A program made the position numbers and the translations under genes. Source: G965232465 sp965232465 (lineage in GTDB: Bacteria; Pseudomonadota; Alphaproteobacteria; JAQWUY01). Taken from it: 64,000 bases of DNA. The notes beneath the pieces were generated by a model that saw only the letters and a list, made by a program, of their open reading frames with translations, was not told the origin of the DNA and did not search any database. The DNA lies in NCBI GenBank assembly GCA_965232465.1, contig OZ246977.1:1798001-1862000 (forward strand), in the 5' to 3' direction. Shown piece after piece: positions 9,789 through 18,794 of the stretch (position 1 is its first letter; the number at the start of each line of letters is the position of its first letter).

Positions 9789-10413
9789 TACCCGTATATT
9801 TGTTATTGATAATGTGGATTCGTTTATTTTTAATTTAGTGGATTTTTTGTACACCATGACGCCCAAAATCACTATTTATCGCAATACCGCCGACGAGGAT
9901 ATGATATTTCAAGAAATGTTACAATCGGTTGAAAAAGGCGAACACCCATTATTGTTGTTATCCCCCGGTCCCAAAAGCCCCGATGATGTGCCATTATTAT
10001 CAAAAATGATTGACAAATGTCAGGGAAAATTTCCCATACTTGGCGTGTGTTTAGGGCATCAAGCAATTGTAGCACACTATGGGGGCAAAGTGGTACGATG
10101 CCCCAAGATTATGCATGGCAAAAAATCCACTGCCACGGTAACAGACCATCCCATTTTTACAGGGATGGGCAATCCCCATACGCTACAAATTGGCAGGTAT
10201 CATTCGTTGATGGGTACGGATCTGCCCCCCACTTTACAGCCCATTATAACCTGTGCCGATGCGGTTATGGGGGTGATTGATGATACAAATATGGTGGTTG
10301 GGTACCAATTTCATCCGGAATCTGTGCTGACCCCTGATGGGGAAAAACTGTTAAAAACTACGGTACAATATATGATTTATAACCACAAAAAACGCCACAG
10401 CAATACCCATTAA
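9781..10413 (+). CDS. trpG: Anthranilate synthase component II, glutamine amidotransferase
   Basis: Class I glutamine amidotransferase (210 residues) that hydrolyses glutamine and channels ammonia to TrpE. The oxyanion motif LLLSPGPKSPDD, the nucleophile Cys90 in GVCLGHQAI, and the catalytic His-x-Glu pair in FHPESVLTPDG are all present. The start codon lies inside the end of trpE. The enzyme could also serve 4-amino-4-deoxychorismate synthesis (PabA-type dual use), which cannot be excluded, but the trpE-trpG-trpD order argues for tryptophan. Confidence 0.95.
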   Translation: MSDTRIFVIDNVDSFIFNLVDFLYTMTPKITIYRNTADEDMIFQEMLQSVEKGEHPLLLLSPGPKSPDDVPLLSKMIDKCQGKFPILGVCLGHQAIVAHYGGKVVRCPKIMHGKKSTATVTDHPIFTGMGNPHTLQIGRYHSLMGTDLPPTLQPIITCADAVMGVIDDTNMVVGYQFHPESVLTPDGEKLLKTTVQYMIYNHKKRHSNTH

Positions 10414-10423
10414 GGACAAAAAA

Positions 10424-11425
10424 ATGCAAGAAATTTACAAAAAAGTGTACGCCAAAACCCCCCTGACCCAAGCGGAATCTGTTCAATTTTTTACCGCTGT
10501 AATGGGGGGGGAAGTGGATGATATTACCCTGAGCTCCATATTGACCGCCCTGCACATACGGGGGGAAACAGCCGATGAAATCGCCGGTGCCGTATCAGGA
10601 TTATTACAGCACGCCCGTCCTTTTCCCCGCCCCAATGTAAAAATTGGTGAAATTGTTGGGACCGGTGGGGATGGACATAATACCATAAACATATCATCCG
10701 CATCGGCGATTATCGGTGCCGCAGTCGGCTTAACCATCTGTAAACATGGGAATCGCAAAATAACATCAAAATCGGGGTCAGCGGATGCGTTGTCGGAGCT
10801 AGGATTTGCCCTCGATGCGTCGCCTGAAACCTCCCGGGCGGTGTTGGATAAAGTCGGGGTGTGCTTTTTGATGGCACCCAATTATCACCCCTCAGTTAAA
10901 TATGCTATGCCTGTGCGACAAACCCTAAGGTGTCGAACAATTTTTAATATTTTGGGGCCTTTACTAAACCCCGCCCGTCCCGATTATATCGTCAATGGGG
11001 TATTTGATAAATCTCTACTACAAGTGGTTGCCCACGCCCACATAGAATTAGGCGTAAAACGAGGCGTAGTAGTATATGGCAATGGCTTGGACGAAGTAAC
11101 CCTGCACGGTACCACCGATTGTGTGGAATTTTTCCCGGATGGCAGCATAACATCATACACGGTATCCCCCGAAGACTTTGGACTGCCGGCTGTGGTATTA
11201 AACGACCTTGTGGGGGGTACGCCTGAGCATAACGCCCAAGTTATCCGCAACATTGCCAATGGCACCGCATCGGACGCCCATACCGATATTGTATGTGCGA
11301 ATGTGGCAATGCTGTTACGGGCAGGCGATGTGGTACAGGACTTAAAACAGGGCGTTGCCCGTGCAAAATCGGCGATTGCTGATGGTGCGGTAACAGATAT
11401 TTTAAACCGCATAAAGTCCATATAA
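10424..11425 (+). CDS. trpD: Anthranilate phosphoribosyltransferase
   Basis: Transfers phosphoribosyl from PRPP to anthranilate, the second step of tryptophan biosynthesis. The 333-residue length is typical. Motifs: GTGGDGHNTINISSASA (PRPP diphosphate loop), KHGNRKITSKSGSADALSELG, FLMAPNYHP, RTIFNILGPLLNPA and VVYGNGLDEVTLHG. It is the last gene of the aroC-trpEGD run. trpC, trpF, trpB and trpA are not in this window, so the later steps must be encoded elsewhere or be missing. Confidence 0.96.
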   Translation: MQEIYKKVYAKTPLTQAESVQFFTAVMGGEVDDITLSSILTALHIRGETADEIAGAVSGLLQHARPFPRPNVKIGEIVGTGGDGHNTINISSASAIIGAAVGLTICKHGNRKITSKSGSADALSELGFALDASPETSRAVLDKVGVCFLMAPNYHPSVKYAMPVRQTLRCRTIFNILGPLLNPARPDYIVNGVFDKSLLQVVAHAHIELGVKRGVVVYGNGLDEVTLHGTTDCVEFFPDGSITSYTVSPEDFGLPAVVLNDLVGGTPEHNAQVIRNIANGTASDAHTDIVCANVAMLLRAGDVVQDLKQGVARAKSAIADGAVTDILNRIKSI

Positions 11426-11429
11426 TCGG

Positions 11430-11458
11430 TTGACAAAAGTATCAAGATTAGGTAATAA
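11430..11458 (+). promoter_or_regulatory. Putative promoter of ilvE
   Basis: A consensus TTGACA (11430-11435) is followed after 17 bases by TAATAA (11453-11458), right after the trpD stop. Transcription would start about 20 bases before the ilvE start codon. Confidence 0.5.
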
Positions 11459-11482
11459 TCACAAAGATAAAGGAACAGAAAC

Positions 11483-12358
11483 ATGGCAATTAGCGACCAA
11501 GATGGCAAGATTTGGGTCAATGGACACTTGGTGGAATGGCGTCAGGCAAAGATACACGCTTTAACGCATGGATTACACTATGCTTCGTCTGTGTTCGAAG
11601 GCGAACGGGCGTATAATGGCAAAATCTTTAAATCCAAACAACATTCGCAACGATTGCTAAATAGTGCCCAGGAATTGGGTTTTAAAATCCCCTATTCTAT
11701 CGACGATTTGGAACAGGCAAAATATGCGGTGATGCAAGCCAATAATCTGACCGATTGTTATTTGCGACCGTTTGCGTTCTTGGGTTCCGATACCTTGGGC
11801 TTAGCGGGTACAGGCAATGGGGTAAATACAATTATTGCCGCATGGGAATGGGGGGCATACTTTGGCGAAGACAAAATGAAGGGGCTGCGGTTTAATGTTG
11901 CGGATTATAAACGCCCATCCCCCGAAACCGCCCCCTTTAAGGCAAAAGCAGCGGGATTATACATGATATGTACCATTTCCAAAGACCGTGCCACCGAAGA
12001 AGGATATGACGATGCCTTAATGCTCGATTATCGGGGGTATATTTCGGAGGCAACGGCGGCAAATATTTTCTTTTATATGAAAGATGGTAAAATCCACACC
12101 CCTATTCCCGATTGTTTTTTGAATGGTATTACCCGCCAAACAGCTATTGAGTTAGCGGATAAATTGGGATATGATCTGGTGGAGCGTCACATAAAACTAT
12201 GTGAATTACAAGATGTGGTGGAATGCTTTGTAACAGGCACCGCCGCAGAAATTATGCCCGTACGGGAAATTGGCGATTATACTTTTAATTTAAGAAAAAA
12301 CAACACCGTATGCGGGGCATTTATCGATGCATACGACAAAACAGTGGGGAAAATATAA
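11483..12358 (+). CDS. ilvE: Branched-chain amino acid aminotransferase
   Basis: Class IV PLP-dependent aminotransferase (291 residues) that interconverts branched-chain amino acids and their 2-oxo acids. Visible features: the N-terminal HALTHGLHYASSVFEGERAY, the PLP-lysine region FKAKAAGLYM, the ISEATAANIFF segment of fold type IV enzymes, the GITRQTAIELA helix and the VTGTAAEIMPV cofactor-phosphate loop. AAAGGA precedes the ATG. It completes the last step of leucine synthesis whose dehydrogenase, leuB, lies at 38.2 kb. D-amino-acid aminotransferase is a related alternative, but the length and substrate-loop pattern favour IlvE. Confidence 0.92.
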   Translation: MAISDQDGKIWVNGHLVEWRQAKIHALTHGLHYASSVFEGERAYNGKIFKSKQHSQRLLNSAQELGFKIPYSIDDLEQAKYAVMQANNLTDCYLRPFAFLGSDTLGLAGTGNGVNTIIAAWEWGAYFGEDKMKGLRFNVADYKRPSPETAPFKAKAAGLYMICTISKDRATEEGYDDALMLDYRGYISEATAANIFFYMKDGKIHTPIPDCFLNGITRQTAIELADKLGYDLVERHIKLCELQDVVECFVTGTAAEIMPVREIGDYTFNLRKNNTVCGAFIDAYDKTVGKI

Positions 12359-12531
12359 TGATTAGTAAACTGATAATTCTTGGCACAATTGTCTGTGTCA
12401 TCATATGGGCAATCAAAATGTTAAACAAGGCGGGAAAACCACCAAAAGATGGGGATGGTGGTGGAAATACAAAAGACACTGTCAACCTAAAAAAAGACGA
12501 AGACGGCACATATCGTGCCGATGACGATTAA
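12358..12531 (+). CDS. Small membrane-anchored protein of unknown function
   Basis: A 57-residue protein whose ATG overlaps the ilvE stop (TAATG), so it is probably translated by coupling. Residues 4-21 form one hydrophobic segment (LIILGTIVCVIIWAIKML). The rest is a charged, glycine-rich tail ending KKDEDGTYRADDD that is likely cytoplasmic or periplasmic and disordered. I do not recognise a family. The start could also be an in-frame ATG 48 bases earlier inside ilvE, which is less likely. Confidence 0.6.
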   Translation: MISKLIILGTIVCVIIWAIKMLNKAGKPPKDGDGGGNTKDTVNLKKDEDGTYRADDD

Positions 12532-12606
12532 GCTTATATATCCCATTTTTTGACCATTTTCATATTTTTTACTTGCAAAATATATTGATTTTGGGCATAA
12601 CTGTAA

Positions 12607-12707
12607 ATGGAAATACAATACTGGACAAACCGCTGTTTGAACCGGTCAGGTCGGAAACGAAGCAGCCACAACCAGTCTCCTGTTTGGGTCAGATATTGTA
12701 TTTCCAC
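12607..12707 (+). ncRNA. ffs: Signal recognition particle RNA, small bacterial (4.5S) type
   Basis: The universally conserved SRP apical region is present: GGTCAGGTCGGAAACGAAGC followed by AGCCA (12644-12667), including the GGAA-type tetraloop and the asymmetric loop that binds Ffh. A perfect 12-bp closing helix pairs GGAAATACAATA (12609-12620) with TATTGTATTTCC (12694-12705), giving a single long hairpin of about 100 bases. Its position immediately upstream of dnaX is typical of alphaproteobacteria. The RNA partners with Ffh to target nascent membrane proteins. Confidence 0.94.
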
Positions 12708-12754
12708 CTTAGGGATATTGATCCATATAATTAAAATGACAAAGTAAAAAACAC

Positions 12755-14485
12755 ATGCCCCCCATGAATGAGGATAATACACAACACTATCAGGTGCTGG
12801 CCCGTAAATATAGACCGACCAATTTTGACAACTTGGTGGGGCAATATGCGTTGGTGCGTACCTTAACCAATGCCCTCAAAGTGGGGCGAATTGCATCGGC
12901 TTTTATGTTAACAGGCATTCGTGGCACAGGCAAAACCACCACCGCCCGTATTATTGCCAAAGCCTTAAATTGTGCCAAAACAGAGGATAATGGCAACCCG
13001 CCCATAAAACCATGTGGTGCTTGTACCCATTGTCAAACCATTGCCATGGGCACCCATATGGATGTTATGGAAATGGATGCCGCATCGCACACCGGGATTG
13101 ACGATATTCGTGATATTATTGACAGCACCCAATATAAACCCGTTACCGCCCGTTACAAAGTATTTATCTTGGACGAGGTGCATATGCTCTCAAAATCGGC
13201 ATTTAATGCGTTATTAAAAATTTTGGAAGAACCGCCCGCCCATGTAAAATTTATTTTGGCAACCACCGACATTGACAAAGTCCCTGTAACCATTTTATCC
13301 CGGTGTCAGCGATTCGATTTACGCCGTATCAGCATCGAAGATTTGATCAAACTGTATACGGACATATGCGAAAAAGAAGGTTTCGAAGTCACCGCTGATG
13401 CCATGCGTACCATTGCGTTGGCGGCGGACGGTTCCGCCCGTGATGGGTTGTCCATTTTGGACCAAGCATTGGCACTGAGCACAGACCGAAAAGTCCATAT
13501 GGATTTGATTGTTTCCATGTTGGGGTTAGCAGATAAACAAGCAATCTATGCGGTATTTGAATCATTGATGCAGGGCGATGTGGCCACTGTACTTGATAAA
13601 ATTAACAATTTATACACCGCTGGTGCCGACCCTTTGACAGTGCTACATGCGTTAATAGATGTAAACTGGTTATTAACCCGTTACAAACACACCCCAACGA
13701 TTTTGGACACTTTATCCGTATCAGAAATTGAGCGAAACGCCTGTACAAACATGGCACAAAACTTGGATATTCCCACCTTAACCCGCACATGGCAAGTGTT
13801 ACAAAAAGGTGTATGCGAATGTGCCCAAACGGAACGCCCAATAATGGCGTTGGAAATGGTGCTGATACGGGTGGCATATATGGCACATGTCCCCAGTGTA
13901 GAAAGCGTGGTAAAATCGGTTATACAAAACCGGACAGGGCAAAATACGCCCCCAAGCCGCCCTGATGCACATCCCATCCCCGCAAAATCACAACAGATAC
14001 GATCTTCTGTACCGCAATCTGCGTCTGCCCCCATACACCCTCCCCCCTCTGTTGCAACCCCATCCCCTAGCCCCCCTATGCAAAAGGTACCCACCAAAAA
14101 TTTTAAACCCCCTGAAAATTTTAAAAAATGGGTTCAAGTCTTAAAAGACCAACACCCCATTGTTGGCAATATGATATGTTCAAAAGCGGGTTTAGTATCG
14201 TACGCCCCCCCCAAGGTATGCTGTGAAATACGGGATATATCGAATACAGAAAAACAAAAAATACACACCGCTGTTACCGCCTGTTTTGGGGCGGATTGGC
14301 ACTTGGAAATTGTACAACAAGGGGGACAACCCACCCTGCACCAGCAACAACAAGCCGAACATATACAAATCTTGCAACAAGTGGAACAATTACCCGAAGT
14401 CCAAGCCATAAAAAAAGCTTTTCCAAAAGCGATGGTCACTGAAATTGAAAAAAACAATATGGAAGACATCGAACACAGCGGATAA
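12755..14485 (+). CDS. dnaX: DNA polymerase III subunit tau (DnaX)
   Basis: AAA+ clamp-loader subunit (576 residues) that opens the beta clamp and ties the replisome together. The N-terminus reads VLARKYRPTNFDNLVGQ, then Walker A GIRGTGKTTTAR, the zinc module (LNCAK, CGACTHCQ), Walker B/DEAD-like LDEVHML, sensor 1 ATTDIDKVPVTI and the SRC motif LSRCQRFDLRR. After domain III a proline- and serine-rich linker (about 395-445) leads to a short tau tail. No convincing programmed frameshift site was seen, so probably only the tau form is made. The start is uncertain: ATGs at 12755 and 12764 both lack a clear ribosome binding site. Confidence 0.93.
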   Translation: MPPMNEDNTQHYQVLARKYRPTNFDNLVGQYALVRTLTNALKVGRIASAFMLTGIRGTGKTTTARIIAKALNCAKTEDNGNPPIKPCGACTHCQTIAMGTHMDVMEMDAASHTGIDDIRDIIDSTQYKPVTARYKVFILDEVHMLSKSAFNALLKILEEPPAHVKFILATTDIDKVPVTILSRCQRFDLRRISIEDLIKLYTDICEKEGFEVTADAMRTIALAADGSARDGLSILDQALALSTDRKVHMDLIVSMLGLADKQAIYAVFESLMQGDVATVLDKINNLYTAGADPLTVLHALIDVNWLLTRYKHTPTILDTLSVSEIERNACTNMAQNLDIPTLTRTWQVLQKGVCECAQTERPIMALEMVLIRVAYMAHVPSVESVVKSVIQNRTGQNTPPSRPDAHPIPAKSQQIRSSVPQSASAPIHPPPSVATPSPSPPMQKVPTKNFKPPENFKKWVQVLKDQHPIVGNMICSKAGLVSYAPPKVCCEIRDISNTEKQKIHTAVTACFGADWHLEIVQQGGQPTLHQQQQAEHIQILQQVEQLPEVQAIKKAFPKAMVTEIEKNNMEDIEHSG

Positions 14486-14516
14486 ACAACGCCCCATATG
14501 ATAAGGAGTATAAAAC

Positions 14517-14831
14517 ATGTTTAAAAACTTAGGCAATATCATGGAACAAGCCAAACACATGAAAGCCCGTATTGCAGAAGCCGAACAACAATTGAACAAT
14601 ATGTATGTTACAGGCACATCCCCCTCAGACTTGGTCGTGGTGGAAATGAATTGCAAGGGGGATGTATCAAAAATTACCATCGACGAAAAAACCCTAACAG
14701 ACAAAGAGATGTTGGAAGATTTAATTGTAATCGCCCTTCGGGATGCAAAATCACAAGCTAACGCAAAAACCAGTGCAAAAATGAAAGAAGCCACAGGCGG
14801 TCTTGACCTACCCGCAGGATTACCATTTTAA
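14517..14831 (+). CDS. ybaB: YbaB/EbfC family nucleoid-associated protein
   Basis: A 104-residue DNA-binding protein of the YbaB/EbfC family, which forms tweezer-like dimers on the nucleoid. Length and pattern match: an N-terminal helix with MEQAKHMKARIAEAEQQLNN, the strand-rich core VEMNCKGDVSKITID, and a C-terminal helix rich in Lys and Ala ending GGLDLPAGLPF. AAGGAG (14503-14508) lies eight bases upstream. The gene sits between dnaX and recR as in most bacteria, and the three are probably one transcript. Confidence 0.94.
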   Translation: MFKNLGNIMEQAKHMKARIAEAEQQLNNMYVTGTSPSDLVVVEMNCKGDVSKITIDEKTLTDKEMLEDLIVIALRDAKSQANAKTSAKMKEATGGLDLPAGLPF

Positions 14832-14839
14832 GGGATGCC

Positions 14840-15430
14840 ATGCAAGACATTGATTCCTTAATAAAAGTCTTGTCCCGACTTCCAGGATTTGGTCCCCGTT
14901 CTGCCAGACGAGCGGTACTGTATATGTTAAAGCACAAACACACTATATTATATCCATTGGCGGACAATCTACGCATGACGGCGGATAAAATCATCGATTG
15001 TACCGTATGTGGTAATTTGGATACCCTATCCCCCTGTTATATTTGTGCGGATACCAATCGGGATGCCACAACCATTTGCGTAGTTGAAGAAGTTGCCGAT
15101 TTATGGGCAATGTCACGAACGGGCGTATACAAGGGACAATTCCATGTGCTGGGTGGGGTATTATCGCCCATGGATGGCATAACCCCCGAAGATTTAAACA
15201 TCGCCCCCCTTATAAATCGGGTGGCAAATACACATATATCCGAAGTGATATTGGCAACCAACCTGACCGTTGAGGGACAATCCACCGCCCATTATATGGC
15301 GGAATTATTGTTACCATACGCTATAAAGACCACCCGTTTGGCACACGGCGTCCCCGTCGGTGGGGAGCTGGATTATATGGACGATGGCACCATCAGTATC
15401 GCCTTATCCTCCCGCACAGAAATGAAATAA
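14840..15430 (+). CDS. recR: Recombination protein RecR
   Basis: RecR (196 residues) works with RecO and RecF to load RecA on gapped DNA. In order: the helix-hairpin-helix LPGFGPRSARRAVLYML, a four-Cys zinc element (CTVCGNL through CYIC), and a Toprim domain containing CVVEEVADLWAM, YKGQFHVLGGVLSP and the ATNLTVEGQSTAHYMAELL region. It starts nine bases after ybaB with AAGGGA upstream. Confidence 0.95.
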   Translation: MQDIDSLIKVLSRLPGFGPRSARRAVLYMLKHKHTILYPLADNLRMTADKIIDCTVCGNLDTLSPCYICADTNRDATTICVVEEVADLWAMSRTGVYKGQFHVLGGVLSPMDGITPEDLNIAPLINRVANTHISEVILATNLTVEGQSTAHYMAELLLPYAIKTTRLAHGVPVGGELDYMDDGTISIALSSRTEMK

Positions 15431-15512
15431 TACAAAAATATTCAATGGAAAAAAAGTGCCAGAAGTATATTTTTTATGATATACTATATTGTGATAGTCA
15501 AGAGATATATTC

Positions 15513-15541
15513 TTGTGATTCTATAAAAGTAACACTATAAG
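15513..15541 (+). promoter_or_regulatory. Putative promoter of the TRAP transporter operon
   Basis: TTGTGA (15513-15518), a 17-base spacer and TATAAG (15536-15541) in the AT-rich 137-base gap before dctP. A strong AAAGGAG follows just before the start codon. No operator motif could be recognised. Confidence 0.45.
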
Positions 15542-15567
15542 TATTATATATAAAAGGAGAAAAAACC

Positions 15568-16554
15568 ATGTTTCATTTCGTTAAAAAATTTACCATTTTA
15601 TCAATCGCTATTTTGGTAGCGGGGTTTGTCCATGCACAACCACAGGTGATTAAGTTTTCCCATGTGGTTGCCGTTGATACACCCAAAGGACAGATGGCGG
15701 TAAAATTAAAGGAACTCATCGACAATCGCCTAAGAGGAAAAGTGGTATTACAAGTATATCCCAATGCCCAGCTGTTTGGCGATAATAAAGTGCTAGAAGC
15801 CATTTTGTTGGGCGATGTACAACTTGCGGCACCATCCTTATCAAAATTTTCCAAGTATACGAAAAAATTACAAGTTTTTGATTTGCCATTTTTATTCCAA
15901 GATATGTATGCGGTGGATACATTCCAAAACAGCCCCACCGGTCAAGACCTATTAAAATCTATGGAGAAAAAAGGACTTATCGGATTGGGCTATTTACATA
16001 ATGGATTAAAACAATTTACCGCCAACAGCCCATTGCGGGTACCAATGGATGCCATGCACAAAAAATTCCGTATTATGAGCTCCGATGTATTGGTGCAACA
16101 ATTTAAGGCAATTGATGCGATTCCCTTAAAAAAACCATTTTCTGAGGTGTTTACTTTGTTACAAACAAAAGCGGTTGATGGACAAGAAAATACCTATTCG
16201 AATATTTATTCGAAAAAATTCTTCGAAGTACAACCTTATTTAACCGAATCAAACCATGGTTTGTTGGATTATATGATTGTAACTTCGAAGGAATTTTGGT
16301 ATGGACTGGATACGGAAACCCGTACTATTTTACAACAATCCATTGACGAAGCAGTTGCCTATGGGAATAAGATTGCTTTCGATAAAGAACAACAGTATAA
16401 GCAAAATATCTTGGATTCTGGTAAAACAGAAATTTTGACCTTGTCCGCACAACAACGGGCACAGTGGGTGGCAAAAATGAAACCCGTATGGAAAAAATTT
16501 GAGGGCGACATCGGTGTAGACATTATCCAAGCGGCTGTAAATTCCAATAAATAA
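15568..16554 (+). CDS. dctP: TRAP transporter periplasmic substrate-binding protein
   Basis: DctP-type solute receptor of 328 residues. A signal peptide ends at VHA-QP (about residue 23). The mature start VIKFSHVVAVDTPKG and the segments NAQLFGDNKVLEAILLGDVQLAAPS and LFQDMYAVDTF are typical. The conserved arginine that salt-bridges the substrate carboxylate is in KKFRIMSSDVL. The binding protein delivers substrate, usually an organic acid, to the DctQM membrane complex, which is driven by a sodium gradient. The actual ligand cannot be deduced. First gene of a three-gene operon. Confidence 0.92.
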   Translation: MFHFVKKFTILSIAILVAGFVHAQPQVIKFSHVVAVDTPKGQMAVKLKELIDNRLRGKVVLQVYPNAQLFGDNKVLEAILLGDVQLAAPSLSKFSKYTKKLQVFDLPFLFQDMYAVDTFQNSPTGQDLLKSMEKKGLIGLGYLHNGLKQFTANSPLRVPMDAMHKKFRIMSSDVLVQQFKAIDAIPLKKPFSEVFTLLQTKAVDGQENTYSNIYSKKFFEVQPYLTESNHGLLDYMIVTSKEFWYGLDTETRTILQQSIDEAVAYGNKIAFDKEQQYKQNILDSGKTEILTLSAQQRAQWVAKMKPVWKKFEGDIGVDIIQAAVNSNK

Positions 16555-16559
16555 ATGAT

Positions 16560-17108
16560 ATGTTAAAAATATTACATATGCTTGAAGACACCCTTATCAA
16601 GGGATTACTGGTGTGGATTACCGCACTGGTATTCTTTGATGTGGTGCTTCGGTTTGTGTTTAATACAGGGTATATTTGGTTACAAGAATTAACCCTGTAT
16701 TCCAGTGCATGGATGGTATTGTTGGGGGCATCTTGGGCAATTCGTCATGGGGCACATATTGGGGTGTCGGCGGTGGTTGCCCGCCTGCCCAACCATAAAC
16801 AGCGATGGGTGGCATGTATTGCCATTGGCATGTGTCTGATATATTGTGGGTTGTTTTTTTATGGTAGCATTATTTACCTGCAAAAACTATATATGATTGA
16901 TCTGGAAATGGAAGATCTGGCATTTCCCAAATGGATTGCCATGTTGGCGTTGCCATTGGGGTTTGTAATGATTGCGGGGCGTTTAATGGTCCTGATGTGG
17001 CGTATTATACAAGGAAAATCTGTGGGCTTTACCTTTAATGATGAGGCAAAGGACAGTATGCACAAGGTGGAAATGCAGCCCCACCATAGACAACAGAAAA
17101 ACCCATAA
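16560..17108 (+). CDS. dctQ: TRAP transporter small permease
   Basis: Four-helix small membrane subunit of 182 residues that pairs with DctM. Membrane segments lie at about residues 10-32, 44-60, 81-103 and 120-143, and the family-like FDVVLRFVFNTGYIWLQELTLYSSAWMVLLGA region is present. The C-terminus is a charged cytoplasmic tail. It starts six bases after dctP and overlaps dctM by one base (TAATG). Confidence 0.9.
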   Translation: MLKILHMLEDTLIKGLLVWITALVFFDVVLRFVFNTGYIWLQELTLYSSAWMVLLGASWAIRHGAHIGVSAVVARLPNHKQRWVACIAIGMCLIYCGLFFYGSIIYLQKLYMIDLEMEDLAFPKWIAMLALPLGFVMIAGRLMVLMWRIIQGKSVGFTFNDEAKDSMHKVEMQPHHRQQKNP

Positions 17109-18490
17109 TGACTATACTTTCTTTATTCGCTTTATTGTTTATATGTATTTTTATTGGCATTCCCATTTCCATAAGTTTGGGATTATCCTCTGTTGTTACC
17201 CTATTGTTTTTTTCCGACGACAGTTTGGCATCCATTGCTTTAAAATTATTTGAGGCAACTTCTGAACATTATACTTTGCTTGCCATTCCATTTTTTGTGC
17301 TGGCCTCTGCATTTTTGTCGACGGGGGGTGTTGCCCGTCATCTGATAAACTTTGCTACTAACAGTATTGGGCATGTACGGGGGGGCTTGGCAATGGCATC
17401 GGTGTTAGCATGTATGCTATTTGCCGCCATATCGGGATCATCCCCCGCCACGGTCGCCGCCATTGGCAGCATTGTCATTGCTGGTATGGTACGGGCGGGG
17501 TATACGGAAAAATTTGCCGCTGGCGTCATTGGTACGGCGGGGACTTTGGGAATTCTTATTCCCCCATCGATTGTCATGTTGGTATATGCAGCAGCAACGG
17601 AAGTATCCGTTACAAAAATGTTTATGGCGGGGCTTATCCCCGGTATTATGATGGGAAGTATTTTAATGGTTGCCATATATATTGTTGCCCATATTAAAAA
17701 CTTTCCTGCCCAGTCTTTCCCCGGTTTTAAAATTTGGGGAATCTCCGCCCTTAAAGCTCTGGGGGGGTTGATGTTAATTATTATTATATTAGGCACCATT
17801 TATGGGGGTATCGCCAGCCCCACAGAAGCCGCCGCTGTATCCGTGGTTTACGCATGGCTGGTATGTATATGGGGGTATCGGGATATTGGACCATTAAAGG
17901 GTAAAGTATGGATACATTCACAAAAATCCACACTTACGAACATTATACATGCCATATATGACTTGTTTTATGGTATGGTACATTCGTTTAAAGATAAGGA
18001 AATTAACAAAGTTGTCCTAGATTCGGCAAAAATTAACATCATGTTATTGTTTGTTATTGCCAATGCCATGTTATTTGCCCATGTGTTAACCACCGAACGC
18101 ATTCCACATACGATTGCGGAGGTAATAATATCTTGGGGATTACCGGTTTGGGGGTTCCTAATTGTCGTCAATATTTTGTTGTTAATTGCTGGTAATTTTA
18201 TGGAACCTAGTGCAATTATTTTGATTATGGCACCGATTTTATTTCCGATTGCCATGCAGCTGGGCATTGACCCGATTCATCTGGGGATTATCATAGTGGT
18301 AAATATGGAAATCGGCATGTTGACCCCACCTGTGGGATTAAACCTGTTTGTTACCGCAGGCATCACCAAAAACAGCATAGGGTGGGCAATTCGTGCCACA
18401 TTCCCATGGCTAGGTTTATTGCTAATATTCCTATTACTCATAACCTATATCCCCAGCATATCGTTGGCATTACCAGAATATTTATCATAA
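17108..18490 (+). CDS. dctM: TRAP transporter large permease
   Basis: Large transport subunit of 460 residues with about twelve hydrophobic segments. Family motifs: FFVLASAFLSTGGVARHL, AAISGSSPATVAAIGSI, GTAGTLGILIPPSI, GGIASPTEAAAVSVVYAW and the C-terminal MEIGMLTPPVGLNLFV. These two half-repeats form the substrate and sodium sites. At about residues 260-305 a hydrophilic stretch makes the loop between the halves longer than usual, which explains the slightly high length. Confidence 0.92.
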   Translation: MTILSLFALLFICIFIGIPISISLGLSSVVTLLFFSDDSLASIALKLFEATSEHYTLLAIPFFVLASAFLSTGGVARHLINFATNSIGHVRGGLAMASVLACMLFAAISGSSPATVAAIGSIVIAGMVRAGYTEKFAAGVIGTAGTLGILIPPSIVMLVYAAATEVSVTKMFMAGLIPGIMMGSILMVAIYIVAHIKNFPAQSFPGFKIWGISALKALGGLMLIIIILGTIYGGIASPTEAAAVSVVYAWLVCIWGYRDIGPLKGKVWIHSQKSTLTNIIHAIYDLFYGMVHSFKDKEINKVVLDSAKINIMLLFVIANAMLFAHVLTTERIPHTIAEVIISWGLPVWGFLIVVNILLLIAGNFMEPSAIILIMAPILFPIAMQLGIDPIHLGIIIVVNMEIGMLTPPVGLNLFVTAGITKNSIGWAIRATFPWLGLLLIFLLLITYIPSISLALPEYLS

Positions 18491-18561
18491 CATTATACAA
18501 GAATTTTATAGATATGAAAAGTTAGTATATTTAAGAGCTATTTTTTGTACACAGTGAACAT

Positions 18562-18705
18562 ATGACTACTATAACTAAAAAAGCGGAAATGACTTTACAA
18601 AAGAATATTACCCCGGATATGCAAAAAACCCTTGATATGATAAAAGAGATGAAACAACAAGGACTCATCAAGGGACCTTATTATGGTTTATCACATAATT
18701 TTTAG
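18562..18705 (+). CDS. Tiny protein (47 aa) with an EM-x3-G-[IL]-I-x2-P-x-Y motif
   Basis: A short open frame with no recognised family. It contains LDMIKEMKQQGLIKGPYYGL, which matches the pattern of another tiny gene at 48283-48438 (LDEMEKKGIIEKPKY). That shared pattern is the main support for calling it a gene, because no clear ribosome binding site precedes it. The protein looks like a single amphipathic helix followed by a short tail. It lies alone between dctM and putA, and a ribosome-binding-like AGGAG follows at 18711 with no open frame behind it, suggesting a decayed partner gene. An antitoxin-like role is possible but unproven. Confidence 0.45.
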   Translation: MTTITKKAEMTLQKNITPDMQKTLDMIKEMKQQGLIKGPYYGLSHNF

Positions 18706-18750
18706 ACAGGAGAAAAAACAAACTAAGATTGGGGAATAATATCCTAAACT

Positions 18751-18784
18751 AAAATCCCCCATCCTATGTTTCAGGGGGTGGGAT
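18751..18784 (-). terminator. Possible terminator after putA
   Basis: Read on the minus strand, ATCCC-A-CC pairs with GG-GGGAT across a loop, followed by TTTTAG. The stem is imperfect, so this is tentative. Confidence 0.35.
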
Positions 18785-18794
18785 AGGTTTATAA

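Noticed and set aside
12534..12782. Minus-strand frame of 82 codons before dnaX
   Set aside because: It is antisense to the SRP RNA and resembles no protein.
14041..14140. Programmed frameshift in dnaX at the A-rich TTTTAAAAAATGG
   Set aside because: The shifted frame does not reach an early stop near the gamma length and no stimulatory hairpin is evident.
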